Source: an uncultured Fibrobacter sp. (GTDB taxonomy: Bacteria; Fibrobacterota; Fibrobacteria; Fibrobacterales; Fibrobacteraceae). Taken from it: a DNA stretch of 64,000 nt. The notes under the pieces were generated by a model, which did no database searches, was not told the DNA's origin, and saw only the letters and a program-made list of their open reading frames with translations. A program made the translations under genes and the position numbers. Below are positions 33,037-42,420 of this stretch, piece by piece. The stretch is taken from NCBI RefSeq assembly GCF_947166265.1, contig NZ_CAMVDO010000006.1, forward strand, positions 1 through 64,000. Direction: 5' to 3'. Within the stretch, counting starts at the first letter, position 1, and the number at the start of each line of letters is the position of its first letter.

Positions 33037-33975
33037 TTGAGCGCGCTTCAGATTAAACACTTGTTTGGACTCCAGGGCGTGTCCAAGCAGGATATCCGTA
33101 CTATCCTCGATAACGCCAAGCAGTTCCGTGAAATTTTGGAACGTCCCATCAAGAAGGTTCCGTCGCTTCGCGGCCTTACGGTGGTGAACCTTTTCTTCGA
33201 GAACAGCACCCGTACGCGTACGAGCTTCGAACTCGCCGAAAAGCGACTCTCTGCCGACACGGTGAACTTCACGAGTTCCAATTCCAGCGTCAAGAAGGGC
33301 GAAACCCTCGTCGATACGCTCCGGAACATCGAGTCTATGAAAATCGATATCGTGGTTGTCCGCCATAAGGGGACGGGTGTCCCGAAGTTCCTTGCCGAAC
33401 ACAGCAACGCGATTATCGTGAACGCGGGCGACGGTGCGCATGAGCACCCCACGCAGGCGCTCCTCGACATGCTCACGATTGAAGAAAAGCTCGGAACGCT
33501 CGAAGGCAAGAACGTCACGATCATTGGCGATATCCGCCACAGCCGCGTGGCTCGCAGTAACCTCTGGGGCATGTCCACGATGGGCGCCCATGTGACACTC
33601 TGCGGACCTAGCACCCTGGTGCCGCGCAACACCGACCTCATGAACCACGTGACGTGGGAACCGGATGTGAAAAAGGCTGTCGCAAATGCCGACGCCATCA
33701 TCGCGCTCCGCTTGCAGAAAGAACGCATGGACGACGCGCTTCTCCCGAGCATGCGTGAATACCGCAACACGTTCGGCATCACGGAAGAACTCTTGGAATG
33801 CGCCAAGGACAAGGTCATCATTATGCATCCGGGGCCGATCAACCGCGGCGTGGAACTCGATTCCGACATCGCCGATGGCGAACACTCTGTAATTCTTGAT
33901 CAGGTGACCAACGGCGTTGCAGTCCGTATGGCCGTTCTCTTCCTTTTGGCTGGAGGCCGCAATGAAAACTCGTAA
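33037..33975 (+). CDS. pyrB: Aspartate carbamoyltransferase catalytic subunit
   Basis: Carbamoyl-phosphate loop FENSTRTRTSFELAEKRL, then SVKKGETLVDTLRNIE, DGAHEHPTQALLD and HPGPINRGVELDSD. Starts at TTG (33037) because GGAGG lies seven bases upstream, right at the pyrR stop. It forms carbamoyl-aspartate in pyrimidine synthesis. The stop overlaps pyrX by 14 bases. Confidence 0.95.
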   Translation: MSALQIKHLFGLQGVSKQDIRTILDNAKQFREILERPIKKVPSLRGLTVVNLFFENSTRTRTSFELAEKRLSADTVNFTSSNSSVKKGETLVDTLRNIESMKIDIVVVRHKGTGVPKFLAEHSNAIIVNAGDGAHEHPTQALLDMLTIEEKLGTLEGKNVTIIGDIRHSRVARSNLWGMSTMGAHVTLCGPSTLVPRNTDLMNHVTWEPDVKKAVANADAIIALRLQKERMDDALLPSMREYRNTFGITEELLECAKDKVIIMHPGPINRGVELDSDIADGEHSVILDQVTNGVAVRMAVLFLLAGGRNENS

Positions 33976-35242
33976 GCCTAGTTATGAACATTTTGCAAAT
34001 GTTGTCTTGAAAAATGCGAAGTTCTGGAACGGCAAGTCCTTTGAACTGCGAGATGAAGTCCGCCTGACGGGTTCCACAAGCAACGAAGACACTCTTGAAT
34101 ATGACTGCAATGGTGCGCTTGTAATGCCTGCGCTCTTTGCTCTTGGCGTTGATTTTATGGAACCGCTACGCGACGATGTCTATACCTATGTCGACGGTGT
34201 AGATGCGATGCGTAGAGGTGGCTTTTATGGAGCTCTCTACGAAAGTGCAGCGAACCCGATTGACGATGTCGATAAGTTGACCGCAGCAGATAATCGTAGA
34301 CCCTGCGATTTAAATGAGGGTCATGGAGGGTCTCTTTATAACATCCGCTTCCTCGGCGCCTACAGCAAGGGCTTTGGTACAGACAGCCTTGCCGAGATGA
34401 TGGAACTTGCTCCGGGAGTTGCTGGTTTTGGTGATGGAAATGCCGCCATTCCTCATTCCCGTTTCCTGCGCCTTGCCATGGAATACGGCAAGATGACGGA
34501 CAAGCGCTTCTTCTTCCAGCCGATGGACAAGACGCTTCGCCACAGCGGATGCGTTCACGAAGGCGCCTATTCCGACATGCTTGGCATGAAGGGCATCCCT
34601 CGCATCGCCGAGACGATTGCGGCATACACGGTGCTCGAAACGGCTCGCTTCTTGCAGGTGCCGGTCCACTTCAAGCAGGTGACTTGCGGCGAAACTCTGG
34701 ACTTGATTCGTAACGCCCGCAAGCAGGGAATGGATGTGACCTGCGATGTCGGTCTTTACCATTTGCTACTCGACGATTCCTGCCTTGAATCGCTCGACTC
34801 TGCTTACCATATCTTGCCGCCGATTCGCTCCGCTGCAGACCGCGAGGCGTTGTGGAAGGGAATTGAAGACGGTACGGTGAACGCCATCAGCATGAACCAT
34901 ACGCCGGTGCTCCGTCAGGATAAGGTGGTGAACTTCGAAGATTCCGTACCGGGTGCACTCTCTCTTGAAATTGCGCTGCCAGCCATCTGGCAGAAGCTGA
35001 GCGAACGCGTGGGCGATGCTCGTGCTATCGAACTTCTCTCGACGGCTCCTGCTCGTTTGGCGAACGCGGTCCGTGGCGAAAACCATGCCGCCGCTGTGGT
35101 CGTGCTTGCTGCAGATAAACCGCACGTGGTCGTCGAAAGCGACTTCGCGGGCCATGTCTGCAATTCTCCGTTCCTTGGCAAGGAACTCCCGTCATCGATT
35201 CTTGCAACCTACATCAACGGAGTCTGGACAGAGCTGTCCTAA
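33962..35242 (+). CDS. pyrX: Dihydroorotase-like protein without metal ligands (PyrX type)
   Basis: Dihydroorotase fold along its whole length (SDMLGMKGIPRIAETIAAYTVL, NPP-like ILPPIRSAADREALWKG, GALSLEIALP), but the metal-binding sites are lost. The HxH site after the first beta strand reads GVD (VMPALFALGVDFMEP). The HxED region reads QPMD, the next His site HFKQVTC, and the final DHAPH site NHTPV. In Pseudomonas-type enzymes an inactive dihydroorotase-like subunit is needed to hold aspartate carbamoyltransferase together, and here the gene overlaps pyrB. An active dihydroorotase is expected elsewhere. ATG at 33962 has GGAGG upstream. Confidence 0.85.
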   Translation: MKTRKPSYEHFANVVLKNAKFWNGKSFELRDEVRLTGSTSNEDTLEYDCNGALVMPALFALGVDFMEPLRDDVYTYVDGVDAMRRGGFYGALYESAANPIDDVDKLTAADNRRPCDLNEGHGGSLYNIRFLGAYSKGFGTDSLAEMMELAPGVAGFGDGNAAIPHSRFLRLAMEYGKMTDKRFFFQPMDKTLRHSGCVHEGAYSDMLGMKGIPRIAETIAAYTVLETARFLQVPVHFKQVTCGETLDLIRNARKQGMDVTCDVGLYHLLLDDSCLESLDSAYHILPPIRSAADREALWKGIEDGTVNAISMNHTPVLRQDKVVNFEDSVPGALSLEIALPAIWQKLSERVGDARAIELLSTAPARLANAVRGENHAAAVVVLAADKPHVVVESDFAGHVCNSPFLGKELPSSILATYINGVWTELS

Positions 35243-35273
35243 CCACTGTCTACTTTCTACTGTCTACCAAATA

Positions 35274-36290
35274 ATGATTAATCCGCTGCACATTATCTGG
35301 ATTGCGTTTATCGTCTGCATGTGTCTCGCGCTGCTGGTGCTGATTGAAATACGTCGCATCGAGTACCGTCGCGAGAACGAAGAAATGTTTGGCACCAAGG
35401 CGTTTGACGATAAGGTGGCTGCGGTTGGTTTTACGGACAAAGAAAAACGGACTCTGGATAAGATTATTCGTGCGTCCTCATTTGAAAACAAGGATGCGAT
35501 CCTGAATTCGTCGGGCTTGTTTGAACAGGCCGTGGCGGCGTTCTATGATTTCCGCAAGGGAGTTTTTTCCGTGCGCGATGAAACTCTGGAAGCCGTCGCC
35601 CGCCTTCGTAACAAGCTGGACTTTACAGCCTCGAACCCGCTGTCCGAGGTCTTCTCGACGCGCCAGTTCAATGAGGGCGACCGCATCGACATCATTCTCG
35701 AAAACGGAACGGTCGTAAAACGCTCCGAAATCGTTCGCCGCAACGAAAAGGAATGGGCAATTTCCTACGACGGTAACGACGGGAGCCTCGCTGCGTTTGC
35801 AAACCGCGAAATTACGGTACGCTGGACCCGTCCAGACGATGCTATCTATTCTACCAATCTGGTCGTGCGCTATGTGGAACCCGGTATCCTGGTGTTGCCG
35901 CATTCGTCTTTACTTGACAAGCGTCAGTTGCGTCGCTGGGTTCGTGAACAGGTGGCGTTTCCTGTAACGGCCATCTTTGATGACGGTTCTACCACTGGCG
36001 GTATGCTTTTGGATTTGTCTGCAGGCGGTATTATGATCGGATTCCCTCGGGAATGTTACCCGGGGCAGCATCTGCGCATCCAGTTTGAACTCCCCAGTTT
36101 TGGCGAAGAAAACGTCGAAATCGAGATTTTGCGTAATCTGGGGCACAAAAATAAGGACTATCCGAACTACTTCTGCCTCACGGCATCGTTCCACGGAGCC
36201 TTCGGTTGGACCCAGGAAAGGGTGCTGCAGTATCTATTTGAGGCGAATAAGGCAAAAAAACAGGCCCAAAAAAGGGTAAAAGAGGCCTAA
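35274..36290 (+). CDS. Membrane-anchored PilZ domain protein
   Basis: One N-terminal transmembrane helix (PLHIIWIAFIVCMCLALLVLIEI), a helical region, a beta-barrel-like middle domain and a C-terminal PilZ domain (about 215-330) with RRWVREQVAF and the DLSAGG (D/N-x-S-x-x-G) signature for cyclic-di-GMP binding. This layout resembles YcgR/FlgZ-type proteins. It lies ahead of the pil operon, so it may tune pilus-type functions. ATG at 35274 is preceded by the spacer TACTTTCTACTGTCTACC. Confidence 0.85.
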   Translation: MINPLHIIWIAFIVCMCLALLVLIEIRRIEYRRENEEMFGTKAFDDKVAAVGFTDKEKRTLDKIIRASSFENKDAILNSSGLFEQAVAAFYDFRKGVFSVRDETLEAVARLRNKLDFTASNPLSEVFSTRQFNEGDRIDIILENGTVVKRSEIVRRNEKEWAISYDGNDGSLAAFANREITVRWTRPDDAIYSTNLVVRYVEPGILVLPHSSLLDKRQLRRWVREQVAFPVTAIFDDGSTTGGMLLDLSAGGIMIGFPRECYPGQHLRIQFELPSFGEENVEIEILRNLGHKNKDYPNYFCLTASFHGAFGWTQERVLQYLFEANKAKKQAQKRVKEA

Positions 36291-36326
36291 CTTCTTCATT
36301 TTCAACGACTTAGATGAAAATTTCGC

Positions 36327-36355
36327 TTGACATTCGGCTTTTATAAAGGTAGAAT
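36327..36355 (+). promoter_or_regulatory. Sigma70 promoter of the pilMNOPQ operon
   Basis: TTGACA (36327-36332), a 17-bp spacer, TAGAAT (36350-36355), 34 bp before the pilM start codon. The -35 box is consensus. Confidence 0.75.
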
Positions 36356-36388
36356 TAGTAAGGTATTGTTTTACAATCGGAGTTAACT

Positions 36389-37534
36389 TTGGCTTTAGGA
36401 TTGATTTCTAAAATCCGTGGAATGCGCGAAACCGTAGGCATTGATGTTGGTCATTTCAGCATCAAGTATGTCAAGGTGCTGCATGGCGCAACCGGAAATA
36501 AGATTGTAGTAGATGCAGATCTAGAGCGTGTCCCCGATGGAGCTATAGTCAACGGCGAAATTCAAGTTCGCGAAGGCGATGCCCCCACCGACGACAAGGG
36601 CCAGCGTGAAAAGGATGGCGCTGAACTGCTTTCGGATGCGCTGAACAAGCTCTTGATACGTCACCCGATTGACGATTCCTGCGACGTAGTGGCTTCCGTG
36701 AACTGCGGCGCCGGTGCCGGTGGTGTTCTGGTCGATAAGATTGCGGTGAAGGTTCCTAAGAATGGCAATGAGGCGGCTATTATTCTTCAGACTGCCCAAT
36801 CCCGTCCGCCCTTCGATGACCAGGACAACGTTCTGGACTATGAAGTGTCCTCCCGCGAAAATGACGAACTCAAGGTGAATGTGGTGGCAGCCAAGAGCGC
36901 CCTGCTTGATTCCTGGGCACAATTCTTTAGTCGTCGCGGGGTCAAACTGGCAGCGCTGGATGTCGATATTTTTGGCTTGCTGAACGCATACGTCGCAACG
37001 GTCGAAGATAGTGAGAAAGACGCGACGGTCGCAGTCTTCAACATTGGCGAAAAGAAAATGAGTGTCGCCTTTGTCCAGGACGGAACCTTCCATTCGATGC
37101 GTGCCATGGCCGGCGGTTCTTTGGATATGGTGATTAGCAAGACCTGCATGAACCTGGGCATTGACTCTGATAAGTGTCATGAAATTTTGAGCAACGGCGA
37201 TCTGTCGGTGGTGGATGGATTTTCGGAAGCCGAAGTCGAGGCCGCGCTTAGACTGGCATACGAGGACCTGATGGCGCAGATCGATATCGGTATCCGTTAT
37301 TTCTCTTCGTCCGAAGATTCCAAGCCGTTGAATAAGATCTTGCTTGGTGGTGGTGGTGCCGCTGCCCCGGGACTGAAGGAATTTATTGCCGAACGTTCCG
37401 GTTACGAAACCGACACCATTAACCCGTTTAGGCTGGTTCCCTGTGACTCCAAGGTGTTTGGTGAAAGTGGAATCTCTGTGGCGTTGTCAAACATCTATGC
37501 TCCCGCACTGGGTCTCGCAATGAGGAAGTTCTAA
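36389..37534 (+). CDS. pilM: Type IV pilus assembly ATPase-fold protein PilM
   Basis: Actin-like fold: VGIDVGHFSIKYVKVL (phosphate-1), NIGEKKMSVAFV (phosphate-2) and ILLGGGGAAAPGLKEFI (adenosine motif). Cytoplasmic partner of PilN. TTG at 36389 is chosen because CGGAG lies upstream. The stop overlaps the pilN start. Confidence 0.9.
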   Translation: MALGLISKIRGMRETVGIDVGHFSIKYVKVLHGATGNKIVVDADLERVPDGAIVNGEIQVREGDAPTDDKGQREKDGAELLSDALNKLLIRHPIDDSCDVVASVNCGAGAGGVLVDKIAVKVPKNGNEAAIILQTAQSRPPFDDQDNVLDYEVSSRENDELKVNVVAAKSALLDSWAQFFSRRGVKLAALDVDIFGLLNAYVATVEDSEKDATVAVFNIGEKKMSVAFVQDGTFHSMRAMAGGSLDMVISKTCMNLGIDSDKCHEILSNGDLSVVDGFSEAEVEAALRLAYEDLMAQIDIGIRYFSSSEDSKPLNKILLGGGGAAAPGLKEFIAERSGYETDTINPFRLVPCDSKVFGESGISVALSNIYAPALGLAMRKF

Positions 37535-38157
37535 TGGCGTCTAAGAAAAAAGAACCTGTTAAAAACTCCTTGGCGATATCCATTAACCTGCTTCCGCCGG
37601 AGTACCGTAGAAAGCAGAAGGATTTCACCTGGGTTACAGACCGTCGCATCATTTGGCCTACAGTGGCGCTTATTGTCGCTATTGTTGCGGTCGCTATGTT
37701 GCAGACCTACACGAGTGAAATCATTGCTGATTTGGGAAATGAACTTTCCCGAGTGCAGGAAGAGGTGGACCGTGAACGTCCGCTTCTGGGTAAGATTAGC
37801 GACCTGGAACAGAAACAGGCGGTCATCAATACCAAGATTAATGCTCTTAAGTCCATCCAGACAAGTAAGAAACGCTGGGTTATTTTGTTCGAAAATATAT
37901 CCTCGGTGCTTCCTCCCAACATGTGGTTGCAAAGCGTAAACCAGTTGGGCGAATACGATCTGGAAATGAGGGGCGTTACCTTTGACTTCTCGGAAGTTGC
38001 AGAATACATGGTCAAACTCGAAAAGCAGGTGAGTGTTGAAAATGTATCTCTGGTCACGATAGCCACCACGAAGGTGGACGGCGAAGAAGCCTATAATTTC
38101 ACCATCAAGGTGGTCTTGAAACAGGACCTTGACCTTGGGGAGGGTGATCATGGGTAA
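37534..38157 (+). CDS. pilN: Type IV pilus assembly protein PilN
   Basis: The N-terminal motif SINLLPPEYR is the PilM-binding peptide; then a transmembrane helix (PTVALIVAIVAVAMLQTY), a coiled coil and a ferredoxin-like periplasmic domain. Second gene of the operon; it overlaps pilO by 8 bases. Confidence 0.92.
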   Translation: MASKKKEPVKNSLAISINLLPPEYRRKQKDFTWVTDRRIIWPTVALIVAIVAVAMLQTYTSEIIADLGNELSRVQEEVDRERPLLGKISDLEQKQAVINTKINALKSIQTSKKRWVILFENISSVLPPNMWLQSVNQLGEYDLEMRGVTFDFSEVAEYMVKLEKQVSVENVSLVTIATTKVDGEEAYNFTIKVVLKQDLDLGEGDHG

Positions 38158-38749
38158 GATAGACCTTAAAGACAAAAGAAACGTATACGCTATTGTCATA
38201 AGCCTCCTGATTATGGCGGCTGCGCATTTGGTGTACAATTACATTTGGGACCCGTTTGTTTTTCAGCGTGAAGCCTTGGAAAGGGATCTCCATTCGGCTC
38301 AGGCGGAACTCGACAAGATTAATGCGAAAAAGCATCGCGTAGCCGAACTCGAAATGCAATTGGTGCAGGCTGAAAAGGATTTCGAAAAGCTGAAGGAAAT
38401 GTTCCCCGAAGAAGAAAAGGTTCCGCTTCGTTTGCAGGACCTCTATTCCGTGCTTCGTAGCTCGGGCGTTCAAATTCAGAAGTTCAATCCCGAAGGACAG
38501 GCAGAAAAGGAACATTACAAGGAAAACCGTTATTCCATTGCGGTTAATTCCGGTTACCACATGCTTGGCTACCTGTTTGCCGAAATCGCGAACTTCAATT
38601 ATCCGACCTCCATATCGAACCTGAGGCTTAGCCGTTATTCGGGCATCGCTGCTGAAATCCAGAAGGCGGAAACCCATGGCTGGACCCCGATTACGATGTC
38701 GGTGACTTTCAACTTGACCACTTATACATCCAAGAAGGTGGGCAAATGA
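38150..38749 (+). CDS. pilO: Type IV pilus assembly protein PilO
   Basis: One transmembrane helix (VYAIVISLLIMAAAHLVYNYI), a coiled coil (about 45-90) and a PilO domain (VPLRLQDLYSVLRSSGVQIQ, NFNYPTSISNLRLS). ATG at 38150 has GGGGAGG upstream. Confidence 0.92.
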   Translation: MGKIDLKDKRNVYAIVISLLIMAAAHLVYNYIWDPFVFQREALERDLHSAQAELDKINAKKHRVAELEMQLVQAEKDFEKLKEMFPEEEKVPLRLQDLYSVLRSSGVQIQKFNPEGQAEKEHYKENRYSIAVNSGYHMLGYLFAEIANFNYPTSISNLRLSRYSGIAAEIQKAETHGWTPITMSVTFNLTTYTSKKVGK

Positions 38750-40851
38750 TGAAATGTAAGTTCCTCTTTTTGATGATGTCTTTGGCTGCTGTATCCTTTG
38801 CGGCCCAAATTAAGGATGTTCGCCTGGCTTGCGATGCGAAGGGATGCCAATCGGTATTCGTCTTTGCTTCAGAAAAGAACCTGCCGACATTCTTCCAAAA
38901 GTACGATGCTGCTTCCGGAAAGTTGACCATTGGTTTCTCCGATACGCAATTTGCTCTTGGTGAGGGCGAATTTGCTGTCGATCTGGAGTCCAAGTTTGTC
39001 AAGTCCATCCGCGTGTTCAAGGACGCCTACAAGGGAACTCCGTTCCTGAAATTCGAAATGGCGGTGGGAGCCTCTATCACGACGGACAAGAATGAAATTG
39101 CCTTGGACAAGTCCAACTTCTTGATCAAGTACAAGAACAAGGGTGGCAAGTCCTGGACGCTTTCCAAGTTGTTTGCCGATCGCAAGAAGGCTGCCGAAAA
39201 GCAGGCCGAACTTGACAAGAAAGCGGCAGAAAAGGCTGCTCTCGAAGAAAAGAAACGCCTAGCCGAAGAGAAAAAGGCCGCCGAAAAGAAGGCTCTTGAA
39301 GAAAAGAAAGCGGCAGAAAAGGCCGCTCTCGAAGAAAAGAAACGCCTAGCCGAAGAGAAAAAGGCCGCCGAAAAGAAGGCTCTCGAAGAAAAGAAAGCGG
39401 CCGAAAAGGCCGCTGCCGAAGAAAAGAAACGCCTGGCCGAAGAGAAAAAGGCAGCCGAAAAGAAAGCCCTTGAGGAAAAGAAGGCTGCCGCCAAGGCCGC
39501 TGCCGAAGAAAAGAAGCGCTTAGCTGAAGAGAAAAAGGCCGCAGAAAAGGCTGCTCTCGAAGAAAAGAAACGTTTGGCCGAAGAGAAAAAAGCGGCTGAA
39601 AAGCGTGCTCTTGAAGAAAAGAAGGCGGCTGAAAAAGCGGCTCTTGAAGAAAAGAAGCGCTTAGCCGAAGAAAAGAAGGCTGCAGAAAAGGCTGCCCGCG
39701 AACAGGAAAAGCTGTTGGCGGAACAGCAAAAGCAGCTGGACAAGGCCATTAACGAAGGTGGCAAGATTTCGGCGCTTCTCCCGAATCTGAACGAAATGAC
39801 CGTTCTTATCGGTTCCGGTATGGAACAGTTCCGCCTGGTAGCCGATAGCCCGATCGAAATTCAGAATGTGTCTGGCCCGGATAAGAATTCGACCATCACG
39901 GTGGGCCTTGCCGGTCCGCAGAAGTCTCCGGTCTTTAGGATTGGGGCGGGTACCTTGGTGAAGTCTGTTACCTGGGGTGCAAATGGCCTCAAGATTCAGC
40001 TGAAGAATACGGTGAAGCCCGTGATGCTGGTGCAGGACGGTGTGCTTGTCTTGCAGGTTGCCGAAAATTCCGTCAACAAGGATGGCTTTATTTTCTGGTC
40101 TGCAAGGCCGAACGGTATCTTTATCCGTGACTGGATGAGAGCAGTCGAAGAAAAGCCCGACTTTGATGTATTCGTGAAAAAGCTGGACAAGGATAGCAAG
40201 AAAATTATCTCGGGTTCGCAGACGTTCCATCTGCGTCCTGTCATTCGCGAACTGATTGTGGTTGCCGATGAAATCGAATTCTATGCGGCTCCGAATGAAA
40301 ATTCCCAGGTATTGCAGCGCCTTGTGTTTGGCGAACGTCTTGTGAGCCTTGATCTTACGGGGCTTTATCGCAAGGTGCAGTTCGGTAACCGTGTGGGTTA
40401 CGTGAACCGTCGTTCCGTAAGTTTCTTCGATGAACTTTCTTCTGTGCAGGCCGAACGCCTGAAGCAGATTGACCAGGAACGCGGAACGGATCTCACTCCG
40501 AGTGCAGCTCCGGTTGGAAGCCAGCTTGAAGGTCTTTATGAAGACCGCGTGACTTACAGTTCCTTTGGCCGTCGCGATCCGTTCGTAGACATTAAGGGAC
40601 TTGTCGAAGAAGGTATCAACATCGATCAGGTGGAACTGGTCGGTATCATTTGGGAATCCGACATCCCGATGGCCATTCTGGTCGAATCCAAGAATCCTGC
40701 CATTTCCTACACGCTTAAGGAAGGTGACAAGATTCTTAACGGCAAAGTTCTTAAAATTACTCAAACTGACGTCCTCTTCCTGATCCAGGAATTCGGGGTG
40801 AGCCGTCGCTACTCCATGAGTCTTCCCGATAAATTTGGGGGTACAAAGTGA
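38746..40851 (+). CDS. pilP: Fused PilP-type protein with AMIN-like, KEA coiled-coil and SH3 domains
   Basis: At 701 aa this is about four times a normal PilP (about 170 aa). Signal peptide (LAAVSFAA). An AMIN-like beta domain (about 20-145) precedes a Lys/Glu/Ala-rich coiled coil (about 148-335) built from six repeats of KKRLAEEKKAAEK. A second beta domain (about 345-440) and an SH3-like domain (about 500-560; IEFYAAPNENSQVLQRLVF) follow. The C-terminal ~100 residues are PilP: SSFGRRDPFVDIKG and VELVGIIWESDIPMAILV. It occupies the PilP position between PilO and the secretin. It overlaps pilQ (GTGA). Confidence 0.88.
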   Translation: MMKCKFLFLMMSLAAVSFAAQIKDVRLACDAKGCQSVFVFASEKNLPTFFQKYDAASGKLTIGFSDTQFALGEGEFAVDLESKFVKSIRVFKDAYKGTPFLKFEMAVGASITTDKNEIALDKSNFLIKYKNKGGKSWTLSKLFADRKKAAEKQAELDKKAAEKAALEEKKRLAEEKKAAEKKALEEKKAAEKAALEEKKRLAEEKKAAEKKALEEKKAAEKAAAEEKKRLAEEKKAAEKKALEEKKAAAKAAAEEKKRLAEEKKAAEKAALEEKKRLAEEKKAAEKRALEEKKAAEKAALEEKKRLAEEKKAAEKAAREQEKLLAEQQKQLDKAINEGGKISALLPNLNEMTVLIGSGMEQFRLVADSPIEIQNVSGPDKNSTITVGLAGPQKSPVFRIGAGTLVKSVTWGANGLKIQLKNTVKPVMLVQDGVLVLQVAENSVNKDGFIFWSARPNGIFIRDWMRAVEEKPDFDVFVKKLDKDSKKIISGSQTFHLRPVIRELIVVADEIEFYAAPNENSQVLQRLVFGERLVSLDLTGLYRKVQFGNRVGYVNRRSVSFFDELSSVQAERLKQIDQERGTDLTPSAAPVGSQLEGLYEDRVTYSSFGRRDPFVDIKGLVEEGINIDQVELVGIIWESDIPMAILVESKNPAISYTLKEGDKILNGKVLKITQTDVLFLIQEFGVSRRYSMSLPDKFGGTK

Positions 40852-42335
40852 AAACTATGACAAAAATACTGACTGTTCTCCTTCTGGCGATTGGCCTTGC
40901 CACCGCCGCCCCTGCCGAAGGTTCGGTGAAGGGCCCCAATACGAAACTGTATGACTTCAGTTTCGTCGATATGAATTTCGAGGCTGTGTTCAACTCGGTG
41001 TCCAAGGTGGCGCAAGTCGACATTATTCTTGCTCCCGAAGTCAAGGGAAAGACGAGCCTGAATATCACGAAGAAAACGTGGCAAGAAGCCCTGGATATCG
41101 TTTGCAGTATGAACGATTTGACCTGGGTGGTCGAAGACAAGTACATCTTGATCCAGAGGACCAGTACCTATCAGGCCAAGCAGAAGAAGATTGCCGATGA
41201 GGAAGCCCAGGCCGAACAGAATGCGCCCCTTGTGCGTAAGAACTTCCAGGTTCACCATGCGAAGGCCGAGGAACTCGTGAAGGTTCTCGAAAGCATGAAG
41301 TCTAACCGCGGTCGTATTACTACGGTCGAACGTACCAACTCGATTATTGTTTACGATACCGATGGAAAAATCGAGCAGATGGAAAAGGCTTTGAACGAAC
41401 TGGACGTCGAAACCTTGCAGATTATGATTACCGCAAAGCTTGTCGTTGTGAACAGCGACAAGTCCCGTGCCCTCGGTGTGGACTGGACCGCTGCCATGGG
41501 TCGCGGAGGCAACCTGACTCCGGGACAGACGACTGTTCCTACGGGTTCTTCTTATGGTGCTACCCGTACATCGGCTGTTATTCAGTCGGTTCCGGGAGCT
41601 GCATCGATGGATGGAAATACCGTTATTACGGCAAGCCTTCTGGACAACAACCTCCAGATCGCTATTGCTAACATTATGGGTGATGCTTCTACCGAAGTGC
41701 TTGCGTCTCCGCAGGTTTCCACGCTTGACAATACCGAAGCCCAGGTGTTCATGGGTGACAAGGTGTCTATCCGCGTGATTGACGATAACGGCGAATCTTC
41801 GACGCAGCTTGTTGAAACGGGTATCAAGCTTACGGTGACTCCGCACGTGTCGGGCGACAACCGCATCTTGCTCGATCTGTATCCTCAGAACAACTCCTAT
41901 AGCTACGATGACCACGGCCAGATTATTATCAGTACCCAGGAAGCCAAGACCAAGGTCGTTGTGGCTGACGGTGAAACGGTCGTGATTGGTGGCCTTACCC
42001 GTAACGAAAATACCGAAAGTGAAACGGGTGTTCCGTTCCTCAAGGATATTCCGCTCTTGGGTAATCTGTTTAAGTACACCCGTAAGCAGGTGGGCAAGCG
42101 TGACCTGATTATCTTCGTGACACCGCGTATTATCCGCAACTATGTGGGTGACGTTGAGCTTTCTGAACCGTCGCTTGCTCCGAATGCGAAGGATGCTGAA
42201 CCGCCTGCAACGGGTAAGTTGCCCTCTTCGAAGGCTCCGGAAGCAGAGGAAAAGCCTGCTGCAGAAGCACCGGCTGAAAGCCAGGGCGCTCCGGCAGCTC
42301 CGGCACCCGCTGAAGAAGTGGAAGACTGGAACTAG
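40848..42335 (+). CDS. pilQ: Type IV pilus secretin PilQ
   Basis: Signal peptide; an N0/STN domain (YDFSFVDMNFEAVFNSVSKV), an N1 domain, and the secretin domain (about 190-430) ending LIIFVTPRIIRN, with VADGETVVIGGLTR. The C-terminus is Pro/Ala/Glu-rich (about 440-495), probably disordered. GTG at 40848 overlaps the previous stop and follows GGGGG; ATG at 40857 is an alternative. Outer-membrane pore of a type IV pilus system. Confidence 0.93.
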   Translation: MKTMTKILTVLLLAIGLATAAPAEGSVKGPNTKLYDFSFVDMNFEAVFNSVSKVAQVDIILAPEVKGKTSLNITKKTWQEALDIVCSMNDLTWVVEDKYILIQRTSTYQAKQKKIADEEAQAEQNAPLVRKNFQVHHAKAEELVKVLESMKSNRGRITTVERTNSIIVYDTDGKIEQMEKALNELDVETLQIMITAKLVVVNSDKSRALGVDWTAAMGRGGNLTPGQTTVPTGSSYGATRTSAVIQSVPGAASMDGNTVITASLLDNNLQIAIANIMGDASTEVLASPQVSTLDNTEAQVFMGDKVSIRVIDDNGESSTQLVETGIKLTVTPHVSGDNRILLDLYPQNNSYSYDDHGQIIISTQEAKTKVVVADGETVVIGGLTRNENTESETGVPFLKDIPLLGNLFKYTRKQVGKRDLIIFVTPRIIRNYVGDVELSEPSLAPNAKDAEPPATGKLPSSKAPEAEEKPAAEAPAESQGAPAAPAPAEEVEDWN

Positions 42336-42360
42336 TTTAAATCCTACTTAAAAAGAAATT

Positions 42361-42393
42361 TCCCCGAAGCGATAAATGCTTCGGGGATTTTTT
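42361..42393 (+). terminator. Rho-independent terminator
   Basis: TCCCCGAAGC (42361-42370) pairs with GCTTCGGGGA (42378-42387), then TTTTTT. It ends the pil operon. Confidence 0.93.
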
Positions 42394-42420
42394 ATAGAAC
42401 AAAAAAATAAGAATGAAAAA

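Noticed and set aside
39027-39764. Minus-strand frame rich in Ser/Ala/Phe repeats opposite the pilP fusion
   Set aside because: It is simply the reverse reading of the Lys/Glu/Ala coiled-coil repeats.
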